Counted from the first letter of the stretch, positions 52,706 through 62,297 are shown. The stretch is 64,000 bases of DNA from Serinibacter arcticus (GCF_003121705.1 NZ_PYHR01000002.1:1178001-1242000); one strand, 5' to 3'. Notes: generated by a model from the letters alone, not told the origin. Numbers and translations: made by a program.

Positions 52706-53419
52706 TTACGCCCGGTCCGTCGCCTGCGAGCTGCCGTGGATGTTCGTGATCCGCCCGGCGTCGTCGAACGTGAACGCGAAGGCGCCGTCCGCGAGCGACA
52801 GGGTCGTGCCGTCCCAGCCCAGGTCGCGCAGCACGGCGTAGCTCGACAGGGCGCGCCGGTGGTCGGTGACGGCGCCCGTGCTCAGGACCTCGGGCAGCAG
52901 CCGCCCCACGCGCGGGAACGTGGCGGGAGGCAGCGTCAGCCCCTCCAGCAGCATCCACACGCGGGTGCCGCCGGCGACGGCGCCGGAGTAGGTGAACCAG
53001 GTGCCCGACGCGATCGCGGCGGCCCGTGCGAGGTCGGCCGAGAGGGCGTAGCCGGGGGTGGGCTCCTGCGGGGCGCCGGGGGCGTCGGCGGGGTCGAAGG
53101 CCACCTCGCCGGAGGTGAGCTCCGCGATCCCGTACCGCTCCCCGACCTCACGGGTCGCCGTCGCGGCGCGCAGCACCTGCGGGGAGTACCCGGACGGGTT
53201 GGCCCAGCCCCAGAGCCACGAGCGCGGCCCGGGGGCCGCCGACCCCAGCAGCTGGACCGGGTAGGTCGCCTGGTGCTCGCCGTCGAAGCTGAACGTGCCG
53301 GCCGCCAGGTCGACGCCCCACCGGGCGTCCTCACCGTGCAGGTCGGTCAGGTGGAGCTGCGCCTCGTGGGAGAGGAACGCGGCGTCGTCGACCAGTGCCC
53401 GCAGGCCGGGGGAACGCAT
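52706..53419 (-). CDS. DUF6882-like protein
   Basis: 237 aa. Seen: [20 protein letters not shown] (WxWxNPS core of the family), [16 protein letters not shown], and [23 protein letters not shown]. No catalytic motif is recognisable and there is no signal peptide or membrane helix. GAGGTG nine bases before the ATG gives the start. It sits between smpB and the M23 hydrolase gene; a role in that set is unproven. Confidence 0.6.
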   Translation of the reverse strand: MRSPGLRALVDDAAFLSHEAQLHLTDLHGEDARWGVDLAAGTFSFDGEHQATYPVQLLGSAAPGPRSWLWGWANPSGYSPQVLRAATATREVGERYGIAELTSGEVAFDPADAPGAPQEPTPGYALSADLARAAAIASGTWFTYSGAVAGGTRVWMLLEGLTLPPATFPRVGRLLPEVLSTGAVTDHRRALSSYAVLRDLGWDGTTLSLADGAFAFTFDDAGRITNIHGSSQATDRA

Positions 53420-53491
53420 CGGTGATCACCTCGTGGGTCGTGCGGAGCGGTCGGCCGTCCGGCCGGGCCCGCCCAGTCTGGCAGAGCCGGG

Positions 53492-54922
53492 TCAGTTGGA
53501 GCGGTTCCAGCCCGGGAGGTTCTCCGGGTTGATGGGCGTGCCGTTGCGCCAGACCTCGACGTGCACGTGGCAGCCGGTGACGGCGCCGGTCATGCCGGTG
53601 TAGCCGAGCACGGCCCCCTGCGAGATCGACTGGCCGTTGCTCACCGCGAACCGCGAGAGGTGGTTGTAGACCGAGACGTAGGAGTCGCCGTTGATGACGC
53701 CGTGGTCGATCAGCACCTGGTTGCCGTGCGTGCCGTTGCCCCGCGCGGGGCGCACGCCGACGACGGTGCCGTTGCCCGCGGAGACCTGGGCGTTGCCGCA
53801 GGCCGAGCGGATGTCGGTGCCGTTGTGCATGTAGCGGCCACCGTTCATCGGGTAGATCCGCATGCCGAACGGGGAGGTGACGTGGAACGGCGCCGGGACC
53901 GGCGGGATCAGCCCGGACCCGCCGGTGCTGGCCGGGGGTGCGGGGGCGGGCGCCGGGGCCGGCGCGGGGGCGGGGGCGTTGGTCGGGCGGTTGGCCGCCG
54001 CCTCGGCCTGGCGCTGACGCTCGGCCTCGGCCGCAGCGGCCGCCTCGGCGGCCGCCGCCTCGTCCGCCTTGCGCTTCTCCTCCGCCTGACGCGCGCGCTC
54101 GGCGGCCTGGGCCTCGAAGATCGCCTGGATCTCGGCGTCGAGCGTGGCGTTGTCGGCCGCGATCTCCTGCTGCTGCACCTCGATCGAGTCCTTGTAGCCC
54201 TCGAGCTCCGTCTTCTTCGCGCCCTCCTGCTCCTTGAGCGAGGCGAGCTCGTCGCGGTGGCTCTGGGCGTCGACGCGGGCGTCGTCAGCAGCCACGACGG
54301 CCTCGTCCGCCTCGATCTTCAGCTCGCCGATGCGGACGTTGACCGCGTCGAGGCGGGACTGGGAGTTGCGCTGGGTCGCGGCCGTGGTCTCGAGCTCGTC
54401 GAGCACCTGTCCCTGCGAGCGCATGGCCGAGTTCACGGCCGAGGTGCGGGTCGCGAACTCCTCCGGGCTGTTGGCGTCGAGCACCACCCGCAGCGCGGTG
54501 AAGCCGTCGCCGCCGCGGTGCGTGGAGCGAGCGAGCTCCCCGATCCCGTCCTCGGTGCTGGCGATCTGGGTCTTGGAGTCCTCGATCTCGATCGTGAGCG
54601 TGCCGGCCTCGGTCTCGGCGACCGTCAGCCGGTCGGTCACGGACGTCTGGTGACGCTCGGCGGCCGCGAGGTCCTCCTCGGCCTGGTCGAGCTCGGCCTG
54701 GGCGATCGGGATCTCGCCCTCGAGGCGCGTGAGCTCGAGGTAGACGGTCTGCAGGGAGGCGTCGGTGCCCTCGAGCTCGGAGGACAGACGCTCCTGCTCG
54801 GTCTTGTTCGCCTCGCGCTGGCTCTGGAGGTCCTCGAGGTTGTCGGCCTGCGCCACCCCGGCCCCCGTGACGAGCAGGACGGCGGCGAGCACGACGGCAC
54901 CGACGCGGGTGCGGTAGGTCAT
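53492..54922 (-). CDS. Secreted M23 family peptidoglycan endopeptidase with coiled coil (FtsEX partner)
   Basis: 476 aa. Signal peptide (AVVLAAVLLVTGAGVAQA), long coiled coil at about residues 27-300, Ala/Glu-rich then a (AP)n linker, and a C-terminal LytM/M23 domain. Metal and catalytic motifs: HNGTDI (HxxxD), the YNHLSRF region, and HVHVEV. The layout (coiled coil plus M23) is that of EnvC-type hydrolase activators or hydrolases controlled by FtsEX. It follows ftsX by 10 bp with a GGGAG site, so control by FtsEX is a strong inference. If active it would cut peptide cross-links at the septum. Confidence 0.92.
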   Translation of the reverse strand: MTYRTRVGAVVLAAVLLVTGAGVAQADNLEDLQSQREANKTEQERLSSELEGTDASLQTVYLELTRLEGEIPIAQAELDQAEEDLAAAERHQTSVTDRLTVAETEAGTLTIEIEDSKTQIASTEDGIGELARSTHRGGDGFTALRVVLDANSPEEFATRTSAVNSAMRSQGQVLDELETTAATQRNSQSRLDAVNVRIGELKIEADEAVVAADDARVDAQSHRDELASLKEQEGAKKTELEGYKDSIEVQQQEIAADNATLDAEIQAIFEAQAAERARQAEEKRKADEAAAAEAAAAAEAERQRQAEAAANRPTNAPAPAPAPAPAPAPPASTGGSGLIPPVPAPFHVTSPFGMRIYPMNGGRYMHNGTDIRSACGNAQVSAGNGTVVGVRPARGNGTHGNQVLIDHGVINGDSYVSVYNHLSRFAVSNGQSISQGAVLGYTGMTGAVTGCHVHVEVWRNGTPINPENLPGWNRSN

Positions 54923-54932
54923 CCGATCTCCC

Positions 54933-55856
54933 TCAGACCTTGGTGTAGCGGGACAGGCTCACGAGCGAGCTGATGGCGGCGATGGCGATGCCGATGCCGG
55001 CGAGGGCGGGCGCGATGAGCCAGACCTCCGCCGTCGTGACGTAGTCGGTGACGAAGCCGACCTGGCCGCTGAGCCAGTCCTCCACCCCGTACCTGACCCC
55101 GAACCAGAGCGTGCCCGTCGCGAGGACGGCCCCCAGGAGCGCGGCCAGCGCGCCCTCGAGCATGAACGGCAGCTGGATGAAGAAGTTGGAGGCGCCGACG
55201 AAGCGCATGATCTCGGTCTCCCGCCGTCGACTCATGGCCGACAGCCGGATCGTGGTGGTGATGAGGAGCACGGCGGTGATCGTCATGACGACCGCCAGCC
55301 CCACGGACAGCACGGTCGCGCGGTTCATCACGAGGAAGATCGGTTGGAAGATCTCGCGCTGGTCGAGGACCTCCTCGACACCGGTCCTGCCAGCCACCTC
55401 GTCCATCACGATGTCGATCTGGGTGGGATCGGTGAGCTTGACGCGGAAGGACGCCTGCATCTGGTCGACGTCGAGCAGCTCGAACCAGTCCTCCTCGCCG
55501 GCCTGCTCGCGCACGGCCTCGTAGGCCTGCTCCTTCGTCTCGAAGAAGACCTCCTCGACGTAGGGCTGCATCGCCGGCGCCTCGAGGATGCCGCGGATCT
55601 CCGTGATCTGCTCCTCGGTGGCCTCGCCACCGGCACAGGTCTCCACGCGCGGGGGGCCCGTGGGGCAGAGGAAGACCGACACCTCGACGCGGTCGTACCA
55701 CTCGCCCTTCATCTTGCCGATCTGCATCTGCAGGAGGGAGGCGGAGCCGACGAACGTGAGGGAGACGAAGGTGACGAGCACGACCGACACCGCCATCGAG
55801 AGGTTGCGCCGCAGTCCCTGGCCGATCTCGCCGAGGACGAATCTGAGGCGGCTCAT
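54933..55856 (-). CDS. ftsX: Cell division protein FtsX
   Basis: 307 aa permease-like protein. One N-terminal helix ([18 protein letters not shown]), a large extracytoplasmic loop (about 45-175, with [12 protein letters not shown]), then three more helices after [20 protein letters not shown], a conserved FtsX motif. FtsX transmits FtsE ATPase action to a cell-wall hydrolase. ATG overlaps the ftsE stop (ATGA). Confidence 0.96.
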   Translation of the reverse strand: MSRLRFVLGEIGQGLRRNLSMAVSVVLVTFVSLTFVGSASLLQMQIGKMKGEWYDRVEVSVFLCPTGPPRVETCAGGEATEEQITEIRGILEAPAMQPYVEEVFFETKEQAYEAVREQAGEEDWFELLDVDQMQASFRVKLTDPTQIDIVMDEVAGRTGVEEVLDQREIFQPIFLVMNRATVLSVGLAVVMTITAVLLITTTIRLSAMSRRRETEIMRFVGASNFFIQLPFMLEGALAALLGAVLATGTLWFGVRYGVEDWLSGQVGFVTDYVTTAEVWLIAPALAGIGIAIAAISSLVSLSRYTKV

Positions 55857-56623
55857 GCGGTGCGCTCCTGCGTGGTCGGGCCGTTCTCGGTCGCGCCGCT
55901 GCCGGTGGCGCCGGTGGCGCCGGTCGCGGCCGGGTCGGGCTGGAGCACGTAGCGGCCCTCGGCCTCGTCACGCACGACCTCGCCGTCGACGAGCTGGACG
56001 ACGCGCTTGCGCATCTGGTCGACGATCACCTCGTCGTGCGTGGCCATGACGACCGTGGTGCCGGTGGAGTTGATGCGGTCGAGCAGGCGCATGATGCCTG
56101 CCGACGTCGCGGGGTCGAGGTTTCCGGTCGGCTCGTCGGCCAGGAGGATGCTCGGCCTGTTGACGATGGCGCGCGCGATCGCGACGCGCTGCTGCTCGCC
56201 GCCGGAGAGCTCGTGCGGCAGACGCTTGCCCTTGCCCGCGAGCTTCACGAGCTCGAGGACCTCGGGGACCTCGCGCGCGATGGTGTGGCGCGGTCGGCCG
56301 ATGACCTGCTGGGCGAAGGCGACGTTCTCGAACACGGTCTTGTTCTGCAGCAGCCGGAAGTCCTGGAACACGACGCCGATCTGGCGGCGCAGCCCGGGGA
56401 CCTTCCACTGCGAGAGCGTGGTGATCTCGCGGCCGGCGACGTGCACGCGGCCGGAGGTCGCGCGCTCCTCCCGCAGCACGAGGCGGAGGAACGTGGACTT
56501 GCCCGAACCGGAGGCACCGACGAGGAAGACGAACTCCCCGCGCTCCACCTCCAGGGACACGCGGTCCAGCGCGGGGCGAGCCCCTCGCTTGTAGACCTTG
56601 GAGACCTTGTCGAAACGAATCAC
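55853..56623 (-). CDS. ftsE: Cell division ATP-binding protein FtsE
   Basis: 256 aa. Core ABC domain: Walker [31 protein letters not shown], signature [15 protein letters not shown], Walker [14 protein letters not shown]-loop [11 protein letters not shown]. After about residue 225 there is a tail of about 30 residues with a [11 protein letters not shown] low-complexity run, absent in the E. coli protein. ATG at 56623. Upstream gene is prfB, 170 bp away. Confidence 0.96.
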   Translation of the reverse strand: MIRFDKVSKVYKRGARPALDRVSLEVERGEFVFLVGASGSGKSTFLRLVLREERATSGRVHVAGREITTLSQWKVPGLRRQIGVVFQDFRLLQNKTVFENVAFAQQVIGRPRHTIAREVPEVLELVKLAGKGKRLPHELSGGEQQRVAIARAIVNRPSILLADEPTGNLDPATSAGIMRLLDRINSTGTTVVMATHDEVIVDQMRKRVVQLVDGEVVRDEAEGRYVLQPDPAATGATGATGSGATENGPTTQERTA

Positions 56624-56794
56624 AGCAGCACGTCACTCACAGCGGGCCGGTCTCGGGGGTGTCTGCACGTCGGTCGCACTCCGGCCCGGATCACCATAAG
56701 CACTCCGACCGAGGCCGCTCGGCGCGCCACGCCGGTCGCAGGCGTCCCTGGGAGCGCCCTGGGAGCAGGATCGGCGGTACGGATCGGCGACGCC

Positions 56795-57913
56795 TCAGCC
56801 CTGCTCCGCCGCGGTCTGCTGCTGCCGACGCCAGCGGATCCCGGCGTCGATGAAGTCGTCGATGTCGCCGTCGAACACGGCCGAGGGGTTGCCGGACTCG
56901 TGCTCCGTGCGCAGGTCCTTGACCATCTGGTACGGCTGCAGCACGTAGGAGCGCATCTGGTCGCCCCAGGACGCCTTGACGTCGCCCGCGAGCTCCTTCT
57001 TCTTCGCGTTCTCCTGCTCCTGGCGCAGCAGGAGGAGGCGCGACTGGAGCACGCGCATCGCGGCGGCGCGGTTCTGGATCTGGGACTTCTCGTTCTGCAT
57101 CGACACGACGACACCGGTCGGGATGTGGGTGAGGCGCACCGCGGAGTCGGTCGTGTTGACCGACTGGCCGCCGGGGCCGGACGAGCGGAAGACGTCGACC
57201 CTGATCTCGTTCTCGGGGATCTCGATGTGGTCGGTCTGCTCGATGAGCGGGATGACCTCGACCGCGGCGAACGAGGTCTGGCGACGACCCTGGTTGTCGA
57301 ACGGCGAGATGCGCACGAGGCGGTGGGTACCGGCCTCGACGCTCAGCGTGCCGAACGCGTACGGCGCCTTGACCTCGAAGGTCGCGGACTTCAGTCCCGC
57401 CTCCTCCGCGTAGGAGGTGTCGAGCACGGACGTCGGGTAGCCGTGGCGCTCGGCCCAGCGCAGGTACATGCGCAGGAGCATCTCGGCGAAGTCGGCGGCG
57501 TCCACGCCGCCGGCGCCGGAACGGATGGAGACGACGGCCTCGCGGGCGTCGTACTCCCCCGCCAGCAGCGTGCGGACCTCGAGCTCGCCGAGGACCTTGT
57601 GGATCTGGACGAGCTCCGTCTCCGCCTCGGCGAGCGACGCGGCGTCGTCCTCCTCGGCGGCCAGCTCGACGAGGGCCTCGAGGTCGTCGATGCGATCGGC
57701 GAACTTGGTGAGGCGCTCGAGGTCGGCCTGGGCGTGGCTCAGCCGGCTGGTGACGCCCTGCGCCTTCTCGGGGTCGTCCCACAGGTCGGGCGCTGAGGCG
57801 GCCGCCTCGAGCTCGGCGATCGTCGCGCGCAGCTTGTCGGGGTCGCTGACGAGCGAGATCTGGTTCAGGGTGCCGCGGAGCGAGGTGATCTCGGCGGTGA
57901 AGTCGGTGGCCAC
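56795..57913 (-). CDS. prfB: Peptide chain release factor 2
   Basis: 372 aa class I release factor that reads UGA and UAA. The codon-recognition SPF (ISPFDNQG) and the catalytic GGQ ([13 protein letters not shown]) are both visible, as is [25 protein letters not shown]. The gene is continuous: there is no in-frame TGA needing the +1 frameshift used by many other bacteria. GTG at 57913 has TAGGCT eight bases upstream. It starts the prfB-ftsE-ftsX-M23-smpB block. Confidence 0.97.
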   Translation of the reverse strand: MATDFTAEITSLRGTLNQISLVSDPDKLRATIAELEAAASAPDLWDDPEKAQGVTSRLSHAQADLERLTKFADRIDDLEALVELAAEEDDAASLAEAETELVQIHKVLGELEVRTLLAGEYDAREAVVSIRSGAGGVDAADFAEMLLRMYLRWAERHGYPTSVLDTSYAEEAGLKSATFEVKAPYAFGTLSVEAGTHRLVRISPFDNQGRRQTSFAAVEVIPLIEQTDHIEIPENEIRVDVFRSSGPGGQSVNTTDSAVRLTHIPTGVVVSMQNEKSQIQNRAAAMRVLQSRLLLLRQEQENAKKKELAGDVKASWGDQMRSYVLQPYQMVKDLRTEHESGNPSAVFDGDIDDFIDAGIRWRRQQQTAAEQG

Positions 57914-57921
57914 GATGAGCC

Positions 57922-57927
57922 AGCCTA
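57922..57927 (-). promoter_or_regulatory. -10 element (TAGGCT) of prfB
   Basis: TAGGCT on the minus strand, eight bases before the prfB GTG. Confidence 0.5.
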
Positions 57928-57939
57928 CCGTCGCCGCGA

Positions 57940-58715
57940 TCAGTCGATCGGAAGGCGGCGCAGGAGCAGGTGCGTGATCAGCGCGGCGACGGCGATGCAC
58001 GGCAGCGCGACCCACCAGCCCCAGGCCGTCGCGCCGAACCCCGAACCCGCCTCGACGTCGTCGAGCAGGCCCCAGTGGGCGACGAGGGAGGGCGCCAGGA
58101 CGAACGGCAGCGCCAGCGTCCCGGCCCAGCCGCCGAGGCGGCGGTAGACGAGGTTCACCGCGAGCCCCGACAGGAACGCCGTCGTGCCGAGGACCGCGAG
58201 CGAGGCGGCGGCCGGCAGCGCGCCCTCGAACGGCGGGACGTCGTACCCCGCGGGCATCCCGGCCCACGCGAGACCGGCGATGACGCGGACCAGCGCCGTC
58301 ACCAGCACGCTCGCCACCGCGAACGAGATCCCGACGACCGGGGCGGCCAGCAGCCAGCCACGCGTGGCGGAGCGACGCGTGCCGCCGGCGGCGACGTGGA
58401 TCGTGAGGAACCCGGCCGCCGTGACGACCCCATCACGAACAGGAACACCTGGGGGGCGCCCACGGGACCGACGGAGATGACGATCTCGCCGTCCTGGCTC
58501 TCCAGGAACCGGGCGAGGAGGGACGTGGCGACGACCTGGACCACCGTGAAGATCGCCCAGAACCACAGGCCGATCGTCCAGACCATCCCGAGGGCGCTCC
58601 AGAACGCCTGACTGGTGGCGCGGGTCTCGAGGCGGCGCCGGCGCTCGGCGCGGTCGGGGGCGGCCGACGGGACGGGCGGGACGGCGGGAGCGGCAGGCAC
58701 CGAGGGTACGGTCAT
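57940..58715 (-). pseudogene. ABC transporter permease of the GntR/YtrA-type operon, frameshift near 58430
   Basis: Small hydrophobic permease, about 258 aa if repaired. The first part (from ATG 58715, LETRATSQAFWSALGMVWTIGLWFWAIFTVVQVVATSLLA to VFLFVMG) and the second ([37 protein letters not shown] to the end LLLRRLPID) lie in different frames. One extra G in the GGGG run at 58428-58431 restores [12 protein letters not shown]. Total 776 bp, one short. ATGA overlap with the ATPase gene. Third gene of the operon. Confidence 0.85.
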
Positions 58716-59599
58716 GACTCCTCCTTCGGGGAGCGGCGGGTGAGGTCGACGAAGAGGTCCTGCAGGGAGACGCCGCCGACGTCGATCCCCTGCTCGCGGG
58801 CGAGGGCCGCCAGGGTGGCGCCGTCGTCGCCCGCGGCCGTGCGGACGGTGAGCTGCGCCGTCGGACCGAGATCGCGACGAGCGAGCACCTCCCTGGTGCC
58901 GACCAGGCGCTCGAGGTCGCTCGCGCGGCCGGTGAGGCTGAGGCCGCCGGCGCGGACGTCGTCGGCGTCGCCGGCGACGAGCACGCGGCCGGCGTCGAGG
59001 ATCACGACGTCCTCGAACATCCGCTCCACCTCGGAGATCAGGTGGCTGGAGATGACGATGGTGCGGGGGTGCGCGGCGTAGTCGGCCAGCAGCGCGTCGT
59101 AGAACGTCTGCCGATTCGGGGCGTCCATGCCGATGTAGGTCTCGTCGAGGAGCGTGATCGGCGCCCGCGCGGCGAGGCCGATGATCGCGCCGACCATCGA
59201 CGTCTGGCCGCGGGAGAGGTGGGCGACCTTCTGCTGGACGTCGAGCTCGAAGGCGTCGGCGAGGCTCCGCGCGGCGTCGGCGTCCCAGTGCTCGCGCAGG
59301 TCCGCGTAGTAGGCGAACGTGTCGCGCACCTTCTCGGTGTCGAAGACGTCACCGCCCTCGCGCACGAGCTGGGTGTCCGCCATGGTGACGGCGTTGTCGA
59401 ACGGGTCCTCGCCGTCGACCAGGATCTCGCCGGACGTCGGGCGGTCGAAGCCCGCGGCGAGCGCGAGCAACGTGGACTTGCCTGCGCCGTTGCGGCCGAG
59501 CAGGCCGGTGATGGCGCCCGAGCGGATCTCGAGGTCGACGGCGTCGAGGGCGGTGACGTCGTCGTAGTGCTTGGTCAGGGCTCGAGTCGTGATGCTCAT
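58712..59599 (-). CDS. ABC transporter ATP-binding protein (YtrB/exporter type)
   Basis: 295 aa. Walker A GRNGAGKST, Q-loop region, signature LSRGQTSMVGAI (degenerate), Walker B ITLLDETYIGMD (Asp then Glu, but Thr-Tyr instead of the usual Pro-Thr), H-loop VISSHLISEVERMF. Such ATPases follow GntR regulators of the YtrA class and export or protect against cell-wall stress compounds. ATGA overlaps the GntR stop. Confidence 0.9.
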   Translation of the reverse strand: MSITTRALTKHYDDVTALDAVDLEIRSGAITGLLGRNGAGKSTLLALAAGFDRPTSGEILVDGEDPFDNAVTMADTQLVREGGDVFDTEKVRDTFAYYADLREHWDADAARSLADAFELDVQQKVAHLSRGQTSMVGAIIGLAARAPITLLDETYIGMDAPNRQTFYDALLADYAAHPRTIVISSHLISEVERMFEDVVILDAGRVLVAGDADDVRAGGLSLTGRASDLERLVGTREVLARRDLGPTAQLTVRTAAGDDGATLAALAREQGIDVGGVSLQDLFVDLTRRSPKEES

Positions 59600-59961
59600 C
59601 GCTGCTCCCCCATCCGGGTGGTGATGCGCTCGCGCAGGGCCTCGGCGGTCAGGCCGAGGCGCAGGGCTGCGTCGATCGCGGGGTCGAGGACGTCGCGGAC
59701 GTAGGTCTCGCGGTCCTTCGCCAGCAGCGCCTCGCGGGCGCCGGGGGCGACGAACATGCCGAGGCCGCGGCGCTTGTAGAGCACGCCCTCCTCGACGAGG
59801 CCGGCGAACGCCTTGGCGGCGGTGGCCGGGTTGATGCGGTAGGTCGTGGCGAACTGGGTCGTGGACATGACCTGCTCCTCCTCTCCGAGGTCGCCGGCGA
59901 GCACCTGGTCGCGCACGTGCCTGGCGATCTGCACGTACAGCGGATCGGGTCCGTCGAACAT
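59596..59961 (-). CDS. GntR family regulator (YtrA subfamily)
   Basis: 121 aa: short N-terminal winged helix (PLYVQIARHVRDQVLAGDLGEEEQVMSTTQFATTYRINPATAAKAFAGLVEEGVLYKRRGLGMFV) and a C-terminal helix of about 40 residues without a FadR/HutC effector domain, the YtrA pattern. GGAGG four bases before the ATG at 59961 gives the start. It leads a gntR-ATPase-permease operon and probably represses it. Confidence 0.93.
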   Translation of the reverse strand: MFDGPDPLYVQIARHVRDQVLAGDLGEEEQVMSTTQFATTYRINPATAAKAFAGLVEEGVLYKRRGLGMFVAPGAREALLAKDRETYVRDVLDPAIDAALRLGLTAEALRERITTRMGEQR

Positions 59962-60041
59962 GACGCCTCCTTGGTTCGTTACTCCACTAATGAACCACGG
60001 AACGCGCCGCCCGTCAACGGCGAGGGGTTTCGGCACCACCC

Positions 60042-60125
60042 GCGAGGGGGTTACGCACACCGGCGAGGGGGTTACGCACACCGGCGGGGGGGTTACGCAC
60101 ACCGGCGAGGGGGTTACGCACATGT
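60042..60125. repeat. Four exact-period 21-bp tandem repeats (array A)
   Basis: Units start at 60042, 60063, 60084 and 60105. Units 1 and 2 are identical: GCGAGGGGG then TTACGCACACCG. Unit 3 has A to G at position 4; the last diverges at its 3' end. A looser copy lies at 60019. The region between the GntR start (59961) and the cysteine desulfurase stop (60242) holds no gene. Confidence 0.88.
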
Positions 60126-60136
60126 CAGGGGTACCG

Positions 60137-60240
60137 AAGCCCCTCGTCGATGGTGCACAAGCCCCTCGCCGACGGTGCACAAGCCCCTCGCCGATGGTGC
60201 AGAAGCCCCTCGCCGGTGTGCAGAAGCCCCTCGCGGGTGG
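60137..60240. repeat. Five 21-22-bp tandem repeats, inverted relative to array A (array B)
   Basis: Units start at 60137, 60159, 60181, 60203 and 60224 (last partial), core AAGCCCCTCGCCGATGGTGC. The reverse complement, GGCGAGGGGCTT, shares GCGAGGGG with array A, so the two arrays face each other. Array B ends at the stop codon of the cysteine desulfurase gene. Confidence 0.88.
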
Positions 60241-60241
60241 G

Positions 60242-61414
60242 TCAGGGGAGGAGCGCGCGGACGGCGGCGACGACGGCAGTGGCCGCGTCTGCCAGCTCCG
60301 CCGGCGTCGTGCTGCGCGACCACGTGAAGCGCAGCGCCGTCTGGGCCGCCTCCCGCTCCACGCCCATCGCCGTCAGCACGTGGGAGGGCTCGTCCGACCC
60401 GGCGTGGCACGCCGACCCCGAGGAGCTCAGCACGCCGCGCTGCTCCAGCTCGAGCAGCACCGCCTCGCCGCTCACGCCGCCGAGCACGAACGACGCGTGC
60501 CCCGGCAGCCGCATCCTCGGGTGGCCCGTCAACCGCAGCCCCGGCAGCAGCGGCCCCGCGCCCGCGAGCACCGCGGCCACGAAGTCCTCGCGCTGCGCCG
60601 CGACCGGGTCGACGCCGTCGGCCGCCGCCGCCGCCCGCTCCGCCTCGGCGAGCCGGAGGGCGACGGCGAACGCGACCGCCCCGGCGACGTTCTCCGTGCC
60701 CGACCGTCGGCCCCGCTCCTGACCGCCGCCGTGCAGCAGCGGCTCGAACCGCACGCCGCGCCTGACCCACAGCGCCCCGGTGCCCTTCGGCGCCCCGACC
60801 TTGTGGCCCGAGAGCGTGAGCGCGTCGACCCCGAGCGCACCGACGTCGAGCGGCAGCCACCCCGCCGCCTGGACGGCGTCGGTGTGCAGCGGCACGCCGG
60901 CCGCGCGCGTCAGCGCGGCGACCTCCGCCACGGGCTGCACCGTGCCGACCTCGTTGTTGGCGAGCTGGAGGGAGACGAGCGCGACGGCGTCGCCGTCCGC
61001 CGCGAGCTCCGCCGCGACGCGCGCGGGATCGACCCGGCCCTCGCCGTCGACCTCCAGCGCCGTCACGGTGAAACCGAACCGCCCGAGCCAGTGCGCGGAG
61101 GCGAGCACGGCGTCGTGCTCGACGGCGGAGACCAGCACCCGCGTCGCGCCCACCGCCTCGCGGCGCGCGAGCGCCAGGCCCTTGACCGCCGTGTTGTCGC
61201 CCTCCGTGCCGCCCGAGGTGAACGTCACCTCGGCGGGCCGCCCGCCGAGCACCGCGGCGACCCCGCGCCGGGCCTCCTCCAGCGCGCCGGCCGCGTCGTG
61301 CCCCAGCGCGTGCACCGAGGAGGGGTTGCCGAACCGGCCGGTCAGGTGCGGCCACAGCGCCTCGAGCACCTCGCGGCGCACGGGCGTCGTGGCGGCGGCG
61401 TCGAGGTAGACCAC
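60242..61414 (-). CDS. Cysteine desulfurase (IscS/NifS-like)
   Basis: 390 aa PLP enzyme. Seen: MVYLDAAATTPVRREVLEAL, NPSSVHALG, FTSGGTEGDNTAV, ALVSLQLANNEVGTVQP, the PLP lysine in LSGHKVGAPKGTGAL, and the catalytic-Cys loop SSGSACHAG. GTG at 61414 follows the nadC stop by four bases. Its place after nadB-nadC suggests it is the NadS-type enzyme that supplies sulfur to the [4Fe-4S] cluster of quinolinate synthase; a general role is also possible. Confidence 0.92.
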   Translation of the reverse strand: MVYLDAAATTPVRREVLEALWPHLTGRFGNPSSVHALGHDAAGALEEARRGVAAVLGGRPAEVTFTSGGTEGDNTAVKGLALARREAVGATRVLVSAVEHDAVLASAHWLGRFGFTVTALEVDGEGRVDPARVAAELAADGDAVALVSLQLANNEVGTVQPVAEVAALTRAAGVPLHTDAVQAAGWLPLDVGALGVDALTLSGHKVGAPKGTGALWVRRGVRFEPLLHGGGQERGRRSGTENVAGAVAFAVALRLAEAERAAAAADGVDPVAAQREDFVAAVLAGAGPLLPGLRLTGHPRMRLPGHASFVLGGVSGEAVLLELEQRGVLSSSGSACHAGSDEPSHVLTAMGVEREAAQTALRFTWSRSTTPAELADAATAVVAAVRALLP

Positions 61415-61418
61415 GGTC

Positions 61419-62297
61419 CTACCGCCCCTCGCCGATCGCGATGTCGAGCCCGAGGTCGATCGCGCCGGCGCCGTGGGTGAGCGCCCCGACCGAGACGAGG
61501 TCGACGCCGGTGCGCGCGATCTCCCCGATGCTCGCGAGCGTCACGCCTCCGCTGGCCTCGACCAGCGCGCGTCCCGCGACCTGGGCGACCCCGGTCCGCA
61601 GATCGGACAGGCCGAAGTTGTCGAGCATGATCGTGCCGACCACGCCCGAGGAGAGCACCGGCTCGATCTGGTCCAGCCGGTCGACCTCGACCTCGATGTG
61701 CGTGGTGTGCGGCAACCGCGCGGCCGCGGCCCGCAGGGCGTCGGTCAGCTCGTCGGCGGGCACGGTGGTGAGGTGGTTGTCCTTCACCATGACGGCGTCC
61801 GACAGCGAGTAGCGGTGGTTGTGCCCGCCCCCGCACGTGACGGCGTGCTTCTCCAGCGCCCGCAGCCCGGGCGTGGTCTTTCGGGTGTCCACGACCCGGA
61901 CCGGGCGACCCGTCGCCGCCGAGACGGCCCCGTCCACGGCGTCGACGTGCTGCCGCGTCCGCGTCGCCACCGCCACCGTCCGGGCGAGGAGGTTGAGCAG
62001 CACCCGCTCCCCGCGGAGCACGGCGCGTGCCGGCCCCGAGATCTCCGCGAGCGCGTCGCCCGGGGCGAACGCCTCGCCGTCGGGCACGACCGCGGAGACG
62101 ACGACGGCGGGGTCGACGGCGCGCATCACGGCCGCGACCACGTCGCCGCACGCCATCACGCCGGCCTCGCGGGCACGCACCTGGGCCGAGGCGACCGCGG
62201 TCGCCGGGACGAACACCTCCCCGGTGACGTCCCCGAACGGTGCGTCCTCGGCGAGGGCGAGGGCGACGACGGCGTCCAGCGCCTGGGTGGTGAGCAT
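61419..62297 (-). CDS. nadC: Nicotinate-nucleotide diphosphorylase (carboxylating)
   Basis: 292 aa enzyme that makes nicotinate mononucleotide from quinolinate and PRPP. Seen: LAEDAPFGDVTGEVFVPA, LLNLLARTVAVATRTRQHVDAV, VVDTRKTTPGLRALEKHAVTCGGGHNHRYSLSDAVMVKDNHL in blocks (DTRKTTPG and RxGLxD-like SLSDAVMVKDNH), EVEVDRLDQI. GGAGG before the ATG at 62297. Between nadB and the desulfurase. Confidence 0.97.
   Translation of the reverse strand: MLTTQALDAVVALALAEDAPFGDVTGEVFVPATAVASAQVRAREAGVMACGDVVAAVMRAVDPAVVVSAVVPDGEAFAPGDALAEISGPARAVLRGERVLLNLLARTVAVATRTRQHVDAVDGAVSAATGRPVRVVDTRKTTPGLRALEKHAVTCGGGHNHRYSLSDAVMVKDNHLTTVPADELTDALRAAAARLPHTTHIEVEVDRLDQIEPVLSSGVVGTIMLDNFGLSDLRTGVAQVAGRALVEASGGVTLASIGEIARTGVDLVSVGALTHGAGAIDLGLDIAIGEGR

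Noticed and set aside
60042-60240. CRISPR array
   Set aside because: The units abut one another without unique spacers, the period is 21-22 bp, and there are no cas genes in the window.
59846-61480. A plus-strand frame reading through array A and opposite the cysteine desulfurase
   Set aside because: The array period of 21 bp makes a repeated peptide (EGVTHTG) appear by chance; the frame continues antisense to a well-supported gene.
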